DNA of 64,000 nt from Mycobacterium sp. GA-2829 (lineage in GTDB: Bacteria > Actinomycetota > Actinomycetes > Mycobacteriales > Mycobacteriaceae), in the NCBI RefSeq assembly GCF_001499965.1, contig NZ_LQIT01000027.1, positions 1-64,000 of the forward strand, written 5' to 3'. The position numbers and the translations under genes were made by a program. Each line of letters begins with the position of its first letter. Position 1 is the stretch's first letter. This document shows positions 43,101 through 50,914 of the stretch, piece by piece. Under the pieces are notes generated by a model. That model had not been told where the DNA came from. It worked only from the letters and a program-made list of their open reading frames with translations, and searched no databases.

Positions 43101-44111
43101 CTACACCTGACTCTTGTTGTCTCGCTTGTTTTTCCGCAGCTCCACCCAGAACCGGGCGGCCTCGCGGATCGACTCCTCGACCGGCCGCGGCTGCCAGCCC
43201 AGTTCCCGCTCGGCCTTGCTGTGGTCCAGCGGCGCCTCGGCGCGCATCAGCCGCAGCGACGCCAGCGACATCCGTTCGTCGGTGCGGCGCACCCGCGACT
43301 TCACGCTGCCCAGCGCGGCCAGCGTGTACGCCGCGGGCAGCGGTAACGACCGGGCGGGCGGCGCCACCCCGACGGCGTCGGCGGCGATCCGCGCGACCTC
43401 GGCATTGCTGATCATCTTCTCCGAGATCAGGTACCGCTCCCCCGGCCGGCCCTTCTCGGCGGCCAGGAGCAGGGCCCGCGCGGCGTCCTCGACACCGACG
43501 GCCTCGAGTTCGATACCGCTCATCACGAACGGCAGCTTGCCGAGCGCCGCGCCGGCGATGATCGCGCCGTGCGGGGTGCGGCCCCAGTCACCGGGGCCGT
43601 AGGTGGTGGACACACACATCGCGACCGCGGGCAGCCCGTAGGCCTGCGCGTAGCGCAGTACCAGCCGCTCACCCTGGACCCGCGAACGCACGTACGGCGT
43701 CACCCGCCTCTCGTCGACGACGTCGGACTCCGTCGCACGCCTGCCCCGGCGGCGTCCGACGGTGACGTAGCTGCTGGTGAACACGAAGCGGCGCAACGGC
43801 ATCTCGACCGCGACGTCGAGCACGTTGCGGGTGCCCTCGACGTTGGTGCGGAACAGCGGCGCGGGGTCGCGCAACCAGCCGCGCGTGTCGACCACGCAGT
43901 AGTAGACGTCGTCGCAGCCGGTCATCGCCTCGCGCAGGGTGTCGTCGTCCCAGATGTCGCCGGTGAAGCGCTGCACCGCCAGGTCGTCGATGCCGATCGT
44001 CTTCGCCGTCGGACGCACCATCACGTGCACGTCGTGCCCACCGGCGACGAGTTGGCGGGTGACGTGCGACCCGAGGAACCCGTTGGCGCCGATGACCAGG
44101 GCGGTGCTCAC
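43101..44111 (-). CDS. NAD-dependent epimerase/3beta-HSD-like extended SDR
   Basis: The protein has 336 residues. The extended short-chain dehydrogenase motif is Gly-Ala-Asn-Gly-Phe-Leu-Gly (about 8-14). The active-site Ser/Tyr region is altered: the usual Tyr-x3-Lys is not evident, and Tyr-Val-Arg-Ser-Arg-Val-Gln-Gly-Glu (about 145-153) stands in its place, so catalysis may differ from classical members. The GTG at 44111 overlaps the upstream SnoaL stop. Steroid or sterol side-chain or ring oxidation is a reasonable guess from the KstR-like site. Confidence 0.83.
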   Translation of the reverse strand: MSTALVIGANGFLGSHVTRQLVAGGHDVHVMVRPTAKTIGIDDLAVQRFTGDIWDDDTLREAMTGCDDVYYCVVDTRGWLRDPAPLFRTNVEGTRNVLDVAVEMPLRRFVFTSSYVTVGRRRGRRATESDVVDERRVTPYVRSRVQGERLVLRYAQAYGLPAVAMCVSTTYGPGDWGRTPHGAIIAGAALGKLPFVMSGIELEAVGVEDAARALLLAAEKGRPGERYLISEKMISNAEVARIAADAVGVAPPARSLPLPAAYTLAALGSVKSRVRRTDERMSLASLRLMRAEAPLDHSKAERELGWQPRPVEESIREAARFWVELRKNKRDNKSQV

Positions 44112-44623
44112 CGCCCGCCCCCGTACTGCTGCAGCCACGCGGCGGCCTCGTCGGTCAGCGTGCCGAGCTCACGGGCCTTTCGGCACCACTTCGCCGTCGC
44201 CGAGACGAACCGCAGCGGGTTGTAGACGTCCTCCTGCCGGGACCACAGCCCCTCACCGGCGTAGGTGATGATCGAGAGGTTCGTGGCGCTGATGATCGAG
44301 CCGTCGCCGGGATCGCGCATCGGGTTGTCGAGTTCGCAGATGATCCGACCGGTCGCCTCGTCGGGGACCGCCCACAGCGCCGGGAACGCGGTCATGTAGC
44401 TGCCGGGAAACGTCGTCATGGTCTTCCAGATCCACGCCCGAACCTCCTCGCGGCCGCGCATGGTGCCCGCGGCGTGCTCGATGTAGAGGACGTCGGGGGT
44501 GTACTGCTCCACCCAGGGATCCCAGTCCCGGGTCTGCGCCGCGTGGGCGACCGTCTCCTCGAACGTCGCGAATGCCGACAGCAGCTCGGCGTTGGTGAAC
44601 CTGGCGGGGGCCGTCTCCGTCAC
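44108..44623 (-). CDS. SnoaL-like/NTF2-fold protein
   Basis: The protein has 171 residues and the NTF2-like fold of SnoaL and ketosteroid isomerases, with Tyr-Thr-Pro-Asp-Val-Leu-Tyr-Ile-Glu-His (about 41-50) as the core. It is the first gene of an operon with the epimerase and F420 enzyme. The GTG at 44623 lies eight bases from a KstR-type palindrome, so the mRNA leader is very short. It could be an isomerase, hydratase or dehydratase on a polycyclic substrate; no activity can be read from sequence. Confidence 0.8.
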   Translation of the reverse strand: MTETAPARFTNAELLSAFATFEETVAHAAQTRDWDPWVEQYTPDVLYIEHAAGTMRGREEVRAWIWKTMTTFPGSYMTAFPALWAVPDEATGRIICELDNPMRDPGDGSIISATNLSIITYAGEGLWSRQEDVYNPLRFVSATAKWCRKARELGTLTDEAAAWLQQYGGGR

Positions 44624-44631
44624 ACCAGAAC

Positions 44632-44645
44632 TGAAACATGTTCTA
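44632..44645. promoter_or_regulatory. KstR-type operator candidate
   Basis: TGAAACATGTTCTA fits the TNNAACNNGTTNNA motif of the mycobacterial cholesterol-catabolism repressor KstR exactly. It lies directly upstream of the SnoaL-like gene in a divergent region shared with msrB. Confidence 0.5.
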
Positions 44646-44732
44646 ACTGTTTTTGTCGAGGTTTCGTACACGCCGAACAGGGATTATCGCGGCGCGACCT
44701 ACGGTTGTAGAGAGCGCACACAAGGAGGTCAT

Positions 44733-45209
44733 GTGGCACTTGATCGTCACAAGAACACGAGCTACATCAAGAATCCCGCCGCGGTGAACGCGCTGTCCCC
44801 CGAGCAGTACCACGTCACGCAGGAGAACGGCACCGAGCGGCCGTTCACCGGTGAGTACTGGGACAACCACGAGCCGGGCATCTACGTCGACGTGGTCTCG
44901 GGCGAACCGCTGTTCGCCTCCGTCGACAAGTTCGAGAGCGGTAGCGGCTGGCCGAGCTTCACCCGGCCGATCGACTCCGCCAACGTGAAAGAGAAGCGGG
45001 ACCTCAGCCATCTGATGATCCGCACCGAGGTGCGTTCGGCGCACGGCGACAGCCATCTCGGCCACGTCTTCAACGACGGACCCCGTTCCGAGGGCGGGCT
45101 GCGGTACTGCATCAACTCCGCCGCGCTGCGGTTCGTCCACCTCGACGATCTCGAGGCGCAAGGATATGGGGAGTACACGAGGCTGTTCAGCAAGGAGGAA
45201 GCGCGATGA
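44733..45209 (+). CDS. msrB: Peptide methionine-R-sulfoxide reductase
   Basis: The protein has 158 residues and reduces the R form of methionine sulfoxide. The signature Ser-Gly-Ser-Gly-Trp-Pro-Ser-Phe (about 70-77) and the catalytic Cys in Arg-Tyr-Cys-Ile-Asn (about 131-135) are present. This is the only cysteine in the protein, so it lacks both the zinc-binding Cys pairs and an internal resolving Cys, implying reduction by an external thiol such as mycothiol or thioredoxin directly. AAGGAGG lies just before the GTG at 44733. It overlaps msrA by four bases. Confidence 0.93.
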   Translation: MALDRHKNTSYIKNPAAVNALSPEQYHVTQENGTERPFTGEYWDNHEPGIYVDVVSGEPLFASVDKFESGSGWPSFTRPIDSANVKEKRDLSHLMIRTEVRSAHGDSHLGHVFNDGPRSEGGLRYCINSAALRFVHLDDLEAQGYGEYTRLFSKEEAR

Positions 45210-45721
45210 CCGAATACAAGAAGGCCATCCTGGCGGGCGGCTGCTTCTGGGGGATGCAGGATCTGATCCGTAAGCAGCCCGGCGTGGTGTCGACCCGCGT
45301 CGGCTACACCGGCGGCCAGAACGACCACCCCACCTACCGCAACCATCCCGGGCACGCGGAGTCGATCGAGATCACCTACGACCCGGCGCAGACCGACTAC
45401 CGGGCGATCCTGGAGTTCTTCTTCCAGATCCACGATCCGACGACGAAGAACCGGCAGGGCAACGACATCGGCACGAGTTACCGCTCGGCGATCTTCTACG
45501 TCGACGACGAGCAGAAGCGCGTCGCGCTCGACACGATCGCCGACGTGGACGCCTCCGGGCTGTGGCCCGGCAAGGTGGTCACCGAGGTGACGCCGGCCCC
45601 CGAGTTCTGGGAGGCCGAACCCGAGCACCAGGACTACCTGGAGCGGATGCCGTGGGGCTACACCTGCCACTTCCCGCGGCCGGATTGGAAGCTGCCCAAG
45701 CGGGCCGACGCGAAGGCCTGA
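45206..45721 (+). CDS. msrA: Peptide methionine-S-sulfoxide reductase
   Basis: The protein has 171 residues with the catalytic motif Gly-Cys-Phe-Trp-Gly (12-16), which reduces the S form of methionine sulfoxide. Downstream Cys in Tyr-Thr-Cys-His (about 155) could resolve the intermediate. It is coupled to msrB (ATGA) so both stereoisomers are repaired together. It converges with the cyp138-like gene with one base between the stops, as in M. tuberculosis Rv0136-Rv0137c. Confidence 0.95.
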   Translation: MTEYKKAILAGGCFWGMQDLIRKQPGVVSTRVGYTGGQNDHPTYRNHPGHAESIEITYDPAQTDYRAILEFFFQIHDPTTKNRQGNDIGTSYRSAIFYVDDEQKRVALDTIADVDASGLWPGKVVTEVTPAPEFWEAEPEHQDYLERMPWGYTCHFPRPDWKLPKRADAKA

Positions 45722-45722
45722 T

Positions 45723-47072
45723 TCAGGCCAGCGGCTGGGGCCGGCGGCGCAGGGTGACCTGCCCGCCGGCCTTCGGCGTATAGGCCACCCCGCGGGAGTG
45801 CACCTTCTCCCCCGGCGCCGTGGTCGTCTCGATCGCGAAGTGCCGCAACACCGTTCGCAGCACGATGTCCATCTCCACGTTCGCGAACACCGCACCGATG
45901 CAGCGGCGGGTACCTCCGCCGAACGGCACATGGGCCAGCGGGGAGGGGCGAGCCCCGACAAACCGTTCGGGCGAGAACCGCTCCGGGTCCGCGTAGTCGG
46001 AGGCGTGTTCGTGGATCTCCGAGAGAGCGACGACGATCGAATACCCCCGCGGGATCACCCACTCGCCGAGTTCGAAGGTCGGCGCGTAGACGTGGCGGCC
46101 CGCGAAGTCGATGACGGTGCGGTTGCGCTGCACCTCGAAGATCGTGGCCTGCCGGTAGGAGTTGTCGTCGGTCGCCGCTTCGGCTTCCAGTTCGGCGAGC
46201 ACCTCGGGGTGGCGGCTGATCCGCTCGAAGGCCCAGCCGAGTGTCGACGCCGTCGTCTCGTGACCGGCGGCCAGCAGCGTGAGCAGTTCGTCGGCGATCT
46301 CGCGGCGCGTCATCTCCGTACCGTCTTCGTAGGTGCTGCGCAGCAGCAGCGCGAGCACGTCGTCGCGTTCGTCGAACCGCGGATCGCGCCGGATCTCGTC
46401 GATCAGCCGGTCGATCACCGCGTCGTACTGCCTGCGGTATGCGGCGAGCCGGCCCCACGGCGTCCACCGCCCGAATGTGCGGGACGGGCTCGGGACCACC
46501 GCGAGGCGCGAGCCCAGCGTCACCCACGGCGGGATGATGCGGCGCAGTTCGTCGAGTTTCTCACCGTCGGCGCCGAACACCGCCCGCAGGATCACGTTGA
46601 GCGTGATCCGCATCATCGGCTCCAGCGTCTCGAACGGCCGCCCGTCGGGCCAGTTCGCCGATTCGCGGAGGGTCTCCTCCTCGAAGAGCTTCTCGTAGTT
46701 CTTCACGCTCTTGCCGTGCAGCGGCGGGGTGAGCAGCTTGCGGCGCCGCTTGTGTTCGGCACCGTCGAGGGCGAACACCGAACCCGGCCCCAGCACGCGG
46801 CTCAGGTTGGGCTGGATGTTGCCGACGGCGTCGGTCGGGGCCATGAACACCTGTTTGGCCAGTTGCGGGTCGGCGACGATGACCGTGCGGCCGAACATCG
46901 GGATGTGCAGCGTGAACGCCGGTCCGTGCCGGCGGGCCATCCAGGACACCAGTTGGCGGCGGGCGGCGCCGTAGGCGAGGCCCTGCAGCGGCATCGGGGC
47001 GCGCAGGGCGGGCGGCAGGTGCGCCGCCCGGGGGCTCGGGGTGGGGACTTCAGCGATCATTGCTTCACTCAT
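45723..47072 (-). CDS. Cytochrome P450, CYP138-like
   Basis: The protein has 449 residues. The I-helix motif is Ala-Gly-His-Glu-Thr-Thr-Ala (about 255-261) and the heme-binding loop is Phe-Gly-Gly-Gly-Thr-Arg-Arg-Cys-Ile-Gly (Cys near residue 392). Its neighbours, msrA convergent and a TetR regulator divergent, match M. tuberculosis cyp138 (Rv0136). The substrate is unknown. ATG at 47072 or 47060 are both possible starts. The divergent region carries two palindromes that probably bind the TetR protein. Confidence 0.9.
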   Translation of the reverse strand: MSEAMIAEVPTPSPRAAHLPPALRAPMPLQGLAYGAARRQLVSWMARRHGPAFTLHIPMFGRTVIVADPQLAKQVFMAPTDAVGNIQPNLSRVLGPGSVFALDGAEHKRRRKLLTPPLHGKSVKNYEKLFEEETLRESANWPDGRPFETLEPMMRITLNVILRAVFGADGEKLDELRRIIPPWVTLGSRLAVVPSPSRTFGRWTPWGRLAAYRRQYDAVIDRLIDEIRRDPRFDERDDVLALLLRSTYEDGTEMTRREIADELLTLLAAGHETTASTLGWAFERISRHPEVLAELEAEAATDDNSYRQATIFEVQRNRTVIDFAGRHVYAPTFELGEWVIPRGYSIVVALSEIHEHASDYADPERFSPERFVGARPSPLAHVPFGGGTRRCIGAVFANVEMDIVLRTVLRHFAIETTTAPGEKVHSRGVAYTPKAGGQVTLRRRPQPLA

Positions 47073-47090
47073 GGCACTCCAGCCGGTTGG

Positions 47091-47140
47091 CGGTACTGCG
47101 GTGTACCGGAAACTTGTGAGGTACGGTACCGGCCGGTACC
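47091..47140. promoter_or_regulatory. TetR operator candidates between cyp138 and tetR
   Basis: Within the 97-base divergent gap, GGTACCGGCCGGTACC (47125-47140) is a perfect 16-base palindrome, and CGGTAC (47091-47096) faces GTACCG (47103-47108). The shared GGTAC half-site suggests two binding sites for the adjacent TetR protein, controlling both genes. Confidence 0.65.
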
Positions 47141-47169
47141 AGGAGGCGCAAGGGTTGCGGGGAGGTGGG

Positions 47170-47763
47170 ATGGCTTCGGCGGAGCACGACGGGACTCTTT
47201 CCGACGGCTTCCGCGGCCGGTTGCTCGACGGGCTGGCGGCCTCGATCGCCGAGCGCGGATACCGCGACACCACGGTTGCCGACATCGTCCGGCACGCCCG
47301 CACCTCCAAACGCACCTTCTACGACCGGTTCGCCACGAAGGAGGAGTGTTTCGTCGAACTCCTGCGCGCCAACAACGATGCACTGATCGCGCGGATCACC
47401 GCCGCGGTGGATCCGGAGGCCGCGTGGGACGAGCAGATCCGCTGCGCCGTCGGCGCGTACGTCGACCACATCTCCGCACGGCCCGCGATCACGTTGAGCT
47501 GGATCCGCGAACTGCCCGCCCTCGGCGCCCAGGCCACCCCGCTGCACCGCTGGGCGATCGACCGGCTCGCCGACATGCTCGTCGCGCTGACCAGCAGCCC
47601 GGGGTTCCGCCGGTCCGGGCGCGCCCCGCTGAGTCGCCCGCTGGCCGTGGTGCTGCTGGGCGGGCTTCGGGAGCTGACGGCGCTGATCTTCGAGGACGGC
47701 CGCGACGTGCACGAGCTCTTCGACCCCGCCGTCGCGGCGTCGACGGCGCTGGTGGGCGGTTAG
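47170..47763 (+). CDS. TetR-family regulator, Rv0135c-like
   Basis: The protein has 197 residues. The N-terminal helix-turn-helix spans about residues 20-65 with Thr-Val-Ala-Asp-Ile-Val-Arg-His-Ala-Arg-Thr-Ser-Lys-Arg-Thr-Phe-Tyr. The C-terminal ligand domain is not diagnostic. It is divergent from the P450 gene across the palindromes at 47091-47140, so it most likely represses itself and cyp138. GGGAGGTGGG precedes the ATG at 47170. It ends inside the stop of the convergent TetR gene (overlap 47760-47763). Confidence 0.87.
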   Translation: MASAEHDGTLSDGFRGRLLDGLAASIAERGYRDTTVADIVRHARTSKRTFYDRFATKEECFVELLRANNDALIARITAAVDPEAAWDEQIRCAVGAYVDHISARPAITLSWIRELPALGAQATPLHRWAIDRLADMLVALTSSPGFRRSGRAPLSRPLAVVLLGGLRELTALIFEDGRDVHELFDPAVAASTALVGG

Positions 47764-48329
47764 CGCAGCAGCAGCCGCGCCGAACGCTCCAGCCGCTGCG
47801 TCATGTCGTCGTAGGACGAGTAACCCATCCCGGCCCACACCAGCGCACCGACGTAGAGCAGCTCGAGCGCCTCGACCGCGTCGAAGTCGACCGGCGCTCC
47901 CAGCGCGTTCACCAGCCGGTCGCGCACATCGCGTCCGATGCGCTGCCGCAGCACCTCGACGTCGGGGTCCTTGCCGAGCAGGGCGTTGGTCACCGCACCG
48001 GCGAACTCCGGCTCGTCGGCCACCAGCAGCGCGATGTCGCGCAGCACCTCCACCACCCGGGTGGCGGGGTCGGCCGACGTGTGCTCAGCCGGCGGCGCCG
48101 CGGCCAGTCTGCGCCAGAACAACTCGGCGACGAGATGCTCTTTGGAGGAAAAGTAGGTATAGGCCGTCGCCGCCCCGACCCCGGCTTCGGCGGCGACGCG
48201 CCGCACGGTCATCCCGGCGAAACCGTCACGGTTGAGGATGTCGACCGCGGCGCGTCCCAGCCGGTCCACGGTGTCGGCTTGTTTCGCGGTCAGGCGGCGC
48301 CGAGTCGACTCCAGCGTCGGATCGGACAC
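47760..48329 (-). CDS. TetR-family regulator of the GT/methyltransferase island
   Basis: The protein has 189 residues. The helix-turn-helix is at about 25-65 (Met-Thr-Val-Arg-Arg-Val-Ala-Ala-Glu-Ala-Gly-Val-Gly-Ala-Ala-Thr-Ala-Tyr-Thr-Tyr). The GTG at 48329 lies inside the palindrome CGGACA-CA-TGTCCG (48323-48336), so it probably represses itself. The same palindrome core is found on the promoter of the glycosyltransferase operon at 52207-52224, which argues that this regulator controls the whole island. Confidence 0.85.
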   Translation of the reverse strand: MSDPTLESTRRRLTAKQADTVDRLGRAAVDILNRDGFAGMTVRRVAAEAGVGAATAYTYFSSKEHLVAELFWRRLAAAPPAEHTSADPATRVVEVLRDIALLVADEPEFAGAVTNALLGKDPDVEVLRQRIGRDVRDRLVNALGAPVDFDAVEALELLYVGALVWAGMGYSSYDDMTQRLERSARLLLR

Positions 48330-48336
48330 ATGTCCG
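48323..48336. promoter_or_regulatory. TetR operator over its own start codon
   Basis: CGGACACATGTCCG has 6-base inverted arms, with the core GGACA-N2-TGTCC. It overlaps the GTG of the TetR gene and lies about 50 bases upstream of the divergent methyltransferase gene, so it could control both. Confidence 0.65.
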
Positions 48337-48384
48337 GACGCTACTACAACGCCGCATGGCCAGCAACGGCTAAGTTGGATGACC

Positions 48385-49056
48385 ATGAGCCTCACCGACA
48401 CTGATCTCCCGCCCCGCGCCGCGCGGCTGTTCGCGCTCGCCGACGAGGCCGTCGGCTTCATGCCGGCCGACGAGGGACGCACGCTGTACGACACCGCGAT
48501 CCGCTACCTCGGCGACGGGATCGGCGTCGAAATCGGTACCTACTGCGGCAAGTCCACGCTGATGCTGGGCGCGGCGGCGCAGGAGACCGGCGGTGTGGTC
48601 TACACCGTCGACCACCACCACGGCTCCGAGGAACACCAGCCCGGCTGGGAGTACCACGACACCACCATGGTCGACCCCGTCACCGGGCGCTTCGACACCC
48701 TGCCCACCATGCGCCACACCCTCGACGCCGCCGACCTCGAGGACCACGTCGTCGCGGTGGTCGGCCGCTCACCGGTGGTGGCCCGCGGATGGCGAACGCC
48801 GTTGCGGCTCTTGTTCATCGACGGCGGTCACACCGAGGAGGCCGCGCAGCGCGACTTCGAGGGCTGGGCCAGGTGGGTGGAACCCGGCGGTGCACTGATC
48901 ATCCACGACGTGTTCCCGAATCCCGACGAGGGCGGACAGGCGCCGTTCCACATCTACCAGCGCGCGCTGGGCACCGGGGCGTTCCGCGAGGTCACCGTGA
49001 CCGGATCCATGCGGGTGCTGGAACGCACTGCGGGACAGGCCGGCTCGCTGGAGTGA
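48385..49056 (+). CDS. Class I SAM-dependent methyltransferase (MT-24 type)
   Basis: The protein has 223 residues. The SAM motif is Gly-Val-Glu-Ile-Gly-Thr-Tyr-Cys-Gly-Lys-Ser-Thr (about 47-58), and Leu-Leu-Phe-Ile-Asp-Gly-Gly-His (about 146-153) is the usual metal/SAM motif of O-methyltransferase-like families such as CmcI or macrocin methyltransferases. It probably methylates a sugar hydroxyl or similar group. It is divergent from the TetR gene and convergent with the alpha-barrel gene. Start uncertain between ATG 48379 and 48385. Confidence 0.83.
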   Translation: MSLTDTDLPPRAARLFALADEAVGFMPADEGRTLYDTAIRYLGDGIGVEIGTYCGKSTLMLGAAAQETGGVVYTVDHHHGSEEHQPGWEYHDTTMVDPVTGRFDTLPTMRHTLDAADLEDHVVAVVGRSPVVARGWRTPLRLLFIDGGHTEEAAQRDFEGWARWVEPGGALIIHDVFPNPDEGGQAPFHIYQRALGTGAFREVTVTGSMRVLERTAGQAGSLE

Positions 49057-49057
49057 A

Positions 49058-49149
49058 CAGCGGTCGCTGACTCTGCGCTCACGGCGCCATTGTGCGAGTG
49101 GCGACCGCCGTGGGCGCAGAGTCAACGCCAGAAGTCAGCGGTCGCTGAC
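49058..49149. repeat. Hairpin element flanked by a 14-base direct repeat
   Basis: An 18-base stem, GACTCTGCGCTCACGGCG (49069-49086) with 49106-49123 (one G-T wobble), has a 19-base loop. CAGCGGTCGCTGAC occurs on both sides at 49058-49071 and 49136-49149. The right copy encodes the last codons and stop of the minus-strand gene. This looks like insertion of a small palindromic unit with target duplication, or a duplication event, between two convergent genes. Confidence 0.7.
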
Positions 49150-50205
49150 GGCGCAGGCGCAGTCGAACTCGTCTTCGAGGCCGCGCGGGAGATCCGCACC
49201 GCGGAAGATCCCGCTGCCCGGCGTCGCGCCGGTCAGCGCGTCCGCGGCCAGGATGACCGCGGCCCCGGTCCACGTGGTGCGTTCCTCCGGCCAGCGCTTG
49301 CCGTCGGCGAAAACCAGTCCGGTCCAATAGGATCCGTCCGCCTCCCGCAGGTGGTGCATGGCGGCGAACTGCTGGTGCGCCCGCACCCGGTCACCGATGG
49401 CGTCGAGCGCCATCACCAGCTCGCAGGTCTCGGCGCCGGTGACCCAGGGCCGGTCGTCGACACACCGGATGCCGAGGTCCGGAACGACGAAATCGTGCCA
49501 GCGGTCGTCGATCCGGGCCCGGGCGGCCGGGCCGCGCAGCGCACCGCAGAGCACCGGGTAGTACCACTCCATCGCGTGCCGGTCCTTCGGCACGAACGAG
49601 CCGGGATGCGCGACGATCGCGTGGCCCAACCGGCCGACGGCGACCTCCCATTCGGGCTGCGGTTCGCCGATGTAGTCGGCGAGTGCGAGCGCGCACCGCA
49701 TGCTGTGGTGGATGCTCGCGCACCCGGTCAGCAGGGCCTCGGGGATGGGACCGGATTCGCTTTGCGCCCAGGAGATCTCACCGTTGGGGCGCTGCAGACC
49801 GAGGACGAAGTCGACGGCCTTGGACACCACGGGCCACATGGCCTCGGCGAAGGAGCGGTCACCGGTGATCAGCAGATGATGCCAGACGCCCGCAGCGATG
49901 TAGGCGCAGAAGTTGCTGTCGCTGTTGGCGTCCTCGATCACGCCGTTGCGGAACTGGATCGGCCAGGACCCGTCGGGCCGCTGCGTGGTGCGGCACCAGT
50001 CGTAGGCAGCGCGCGCCGGTTCCAGCAGACCCGCGACGGTCAGCGCCATCGCGGACTCGACGTGGTCCCAGGGGTCGGTGTGCCCGCCGCGGAACCACGG
50101 AATCGCGCCTGAGGACTCCTGTTCGGCGGCAATGGACTCCGCGGTCTGCCGACACTGGGCCGGGGTGAAGACGCCGGGGATCCCGGGCAGCTCAGCCGCG
50201 GACAT
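49135..50205 (-). CDS. Prenyltransferase/trehalase-like alpha/alpha-barrel protein
   Basis: The protein has 356 residues with repeated helical units, each containing Gln-Arg-Pro-Asp/Asn-Gly-Ser/Glu-Trp/Ile-type motifs (about 75-80 and 140-145). These are typical of (alpha/alpha)6 barrels, including squalene cyclase and glycoside hydrolase 15/37-like proteins. A catalytic role on a glycan is likely given the neighbouring GT4 and methyltransferase genes, but no active site can be assigned. The start overlaps the end of the upstream methyltransferase by 14 bases. Confidence 0.72.
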   Translation of the reverse strand: MSAAELPGIPGVFTPAQCRQTAESIAAEQESSGAIPWFRGGHTDPWDHVESAMALTVAGLLEPARAAYDWCRTTQRPDGSWPIQFRNGVIEDANSDSNFCAYIAAGVWHHLLITGDRSFAEAMWPVVSKAVDFVLGLQRPNGEISWAQSESGPIPEALLTGCASIHHSMRCALALADYIGEPQPEWEVAVGRLGHAIVAHPGSFVPKDRHAMEWYYPVLCGALRGPAARARIDDRWHDFVVPDLGIRCVDDRPWVTGAETCELVMALDAIGDRVRAHQQFAAMHHLREADGSYWTGLVFADGKRWPEERTTWTGAAVILAADALTGATPGSGIFRGADLPRGLEDEFDCACAVSDR

Positions 50206-50914
50206 CCGGCTTCTCGAAGTAGAGGGCGACGCTCTTGCCGATCAGCGGGTTGAGCAGTTCCTCCCCGCGGCGGGTCAGCCAAGGCGCCGAGATCATGTCC
50301 CACACCAGCAGCTTGTGGTACGCCGCGACGGCGGGGTGGTCGTTCTTCTCCGTTCCCACAGCGCATTTGAGCCACCAGAACGGTGAATGCAGGGCGTGGG
50401 CGTGGTGGCTGTGGGTGAACCGCATCCCGCGGTCGGTCACCTTGTCGCGCAGTTCGTCGGCCTTGTAGATCCGGATGTGGCCGCCCTCGTTGGCGTGGTA
50501 CTCGTCCGACAGCAGCCAGCAGATCCGCTCGGGCAGCCAGCGCGGCACGGTGATCGCGAGCTTTCCGCCGGGCTTGAGCACCCGCACCAGTTCACCGATC
50601 GCGACGGTGTCCTGCGGGACGTGTTCGAGGATCTCCGAGGCGATCACACAGTCGAACGTGCCGTCGGCATACGGCAGATCGAGCGCATCACCCTTGACCG
50701 CTTCGGCTTTCGCCGACGCCGGCACCTCGCCCTGAGCCTTCATCGCCTGCAGGATCTCGTCGACGTCGTTGAGGTCCTGGGCGTTCTGGTCGAAGCCGAT
50801 CACGTCGGCCCCGCGCCGGTACGCCTCGAACGTGTGCCTGCCCGCACCGCAGCCGACGTCGATCACCTTGGTGCCCGGCCCGACTCCCAGCCGGTCGAAA
50901 TCAACGGTCAGCAT
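50192..50914 (-). CDS. Class I SAM-dependent methyltransferase (UbiE/Methyltransf_11 type)
   Basis: The protein has 240 residues. The SAM motif Val-Ile-Asp-Val-Gly-Cys-Gly-Ala-Gly-Arg-His (about 17-27) is followed by the acidic strand Ile-Gly-Phe-Asp-Gln-Asn and the post-motif Gly-Asp-Ala-Leu-Asp-Leu-Pro-Tyr. It lies between the glycosyltransferase and alpha-barrel genes with 14-base overlaps at both ends, so all three are translated as a unit. Likely acts on the glycoconjugate made by the glycosyltransferase. Confidence 0.87.
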   Translation of the reverse strand: MLTVDFDRLGVGPGTKVIDVGCGAGRHTFEAYRRGADVIGFDQNAQDLNDVDEILQAMKAQGEVPASAKAEAVKGDALDLPYADGTFDCVIASEILEHVPQDTVAIGELVRVLKPGGKLAITVPRWLPERICWLLSDEYHANEGGHIRIYKADELRDKVTDRGMRFTHSHHAHALHSPFWWLKCAVGTEKNDHPAVAAYHKLLVWDMISAPWLTRRGEELLNPLIGKSVALYFEKPDVRG

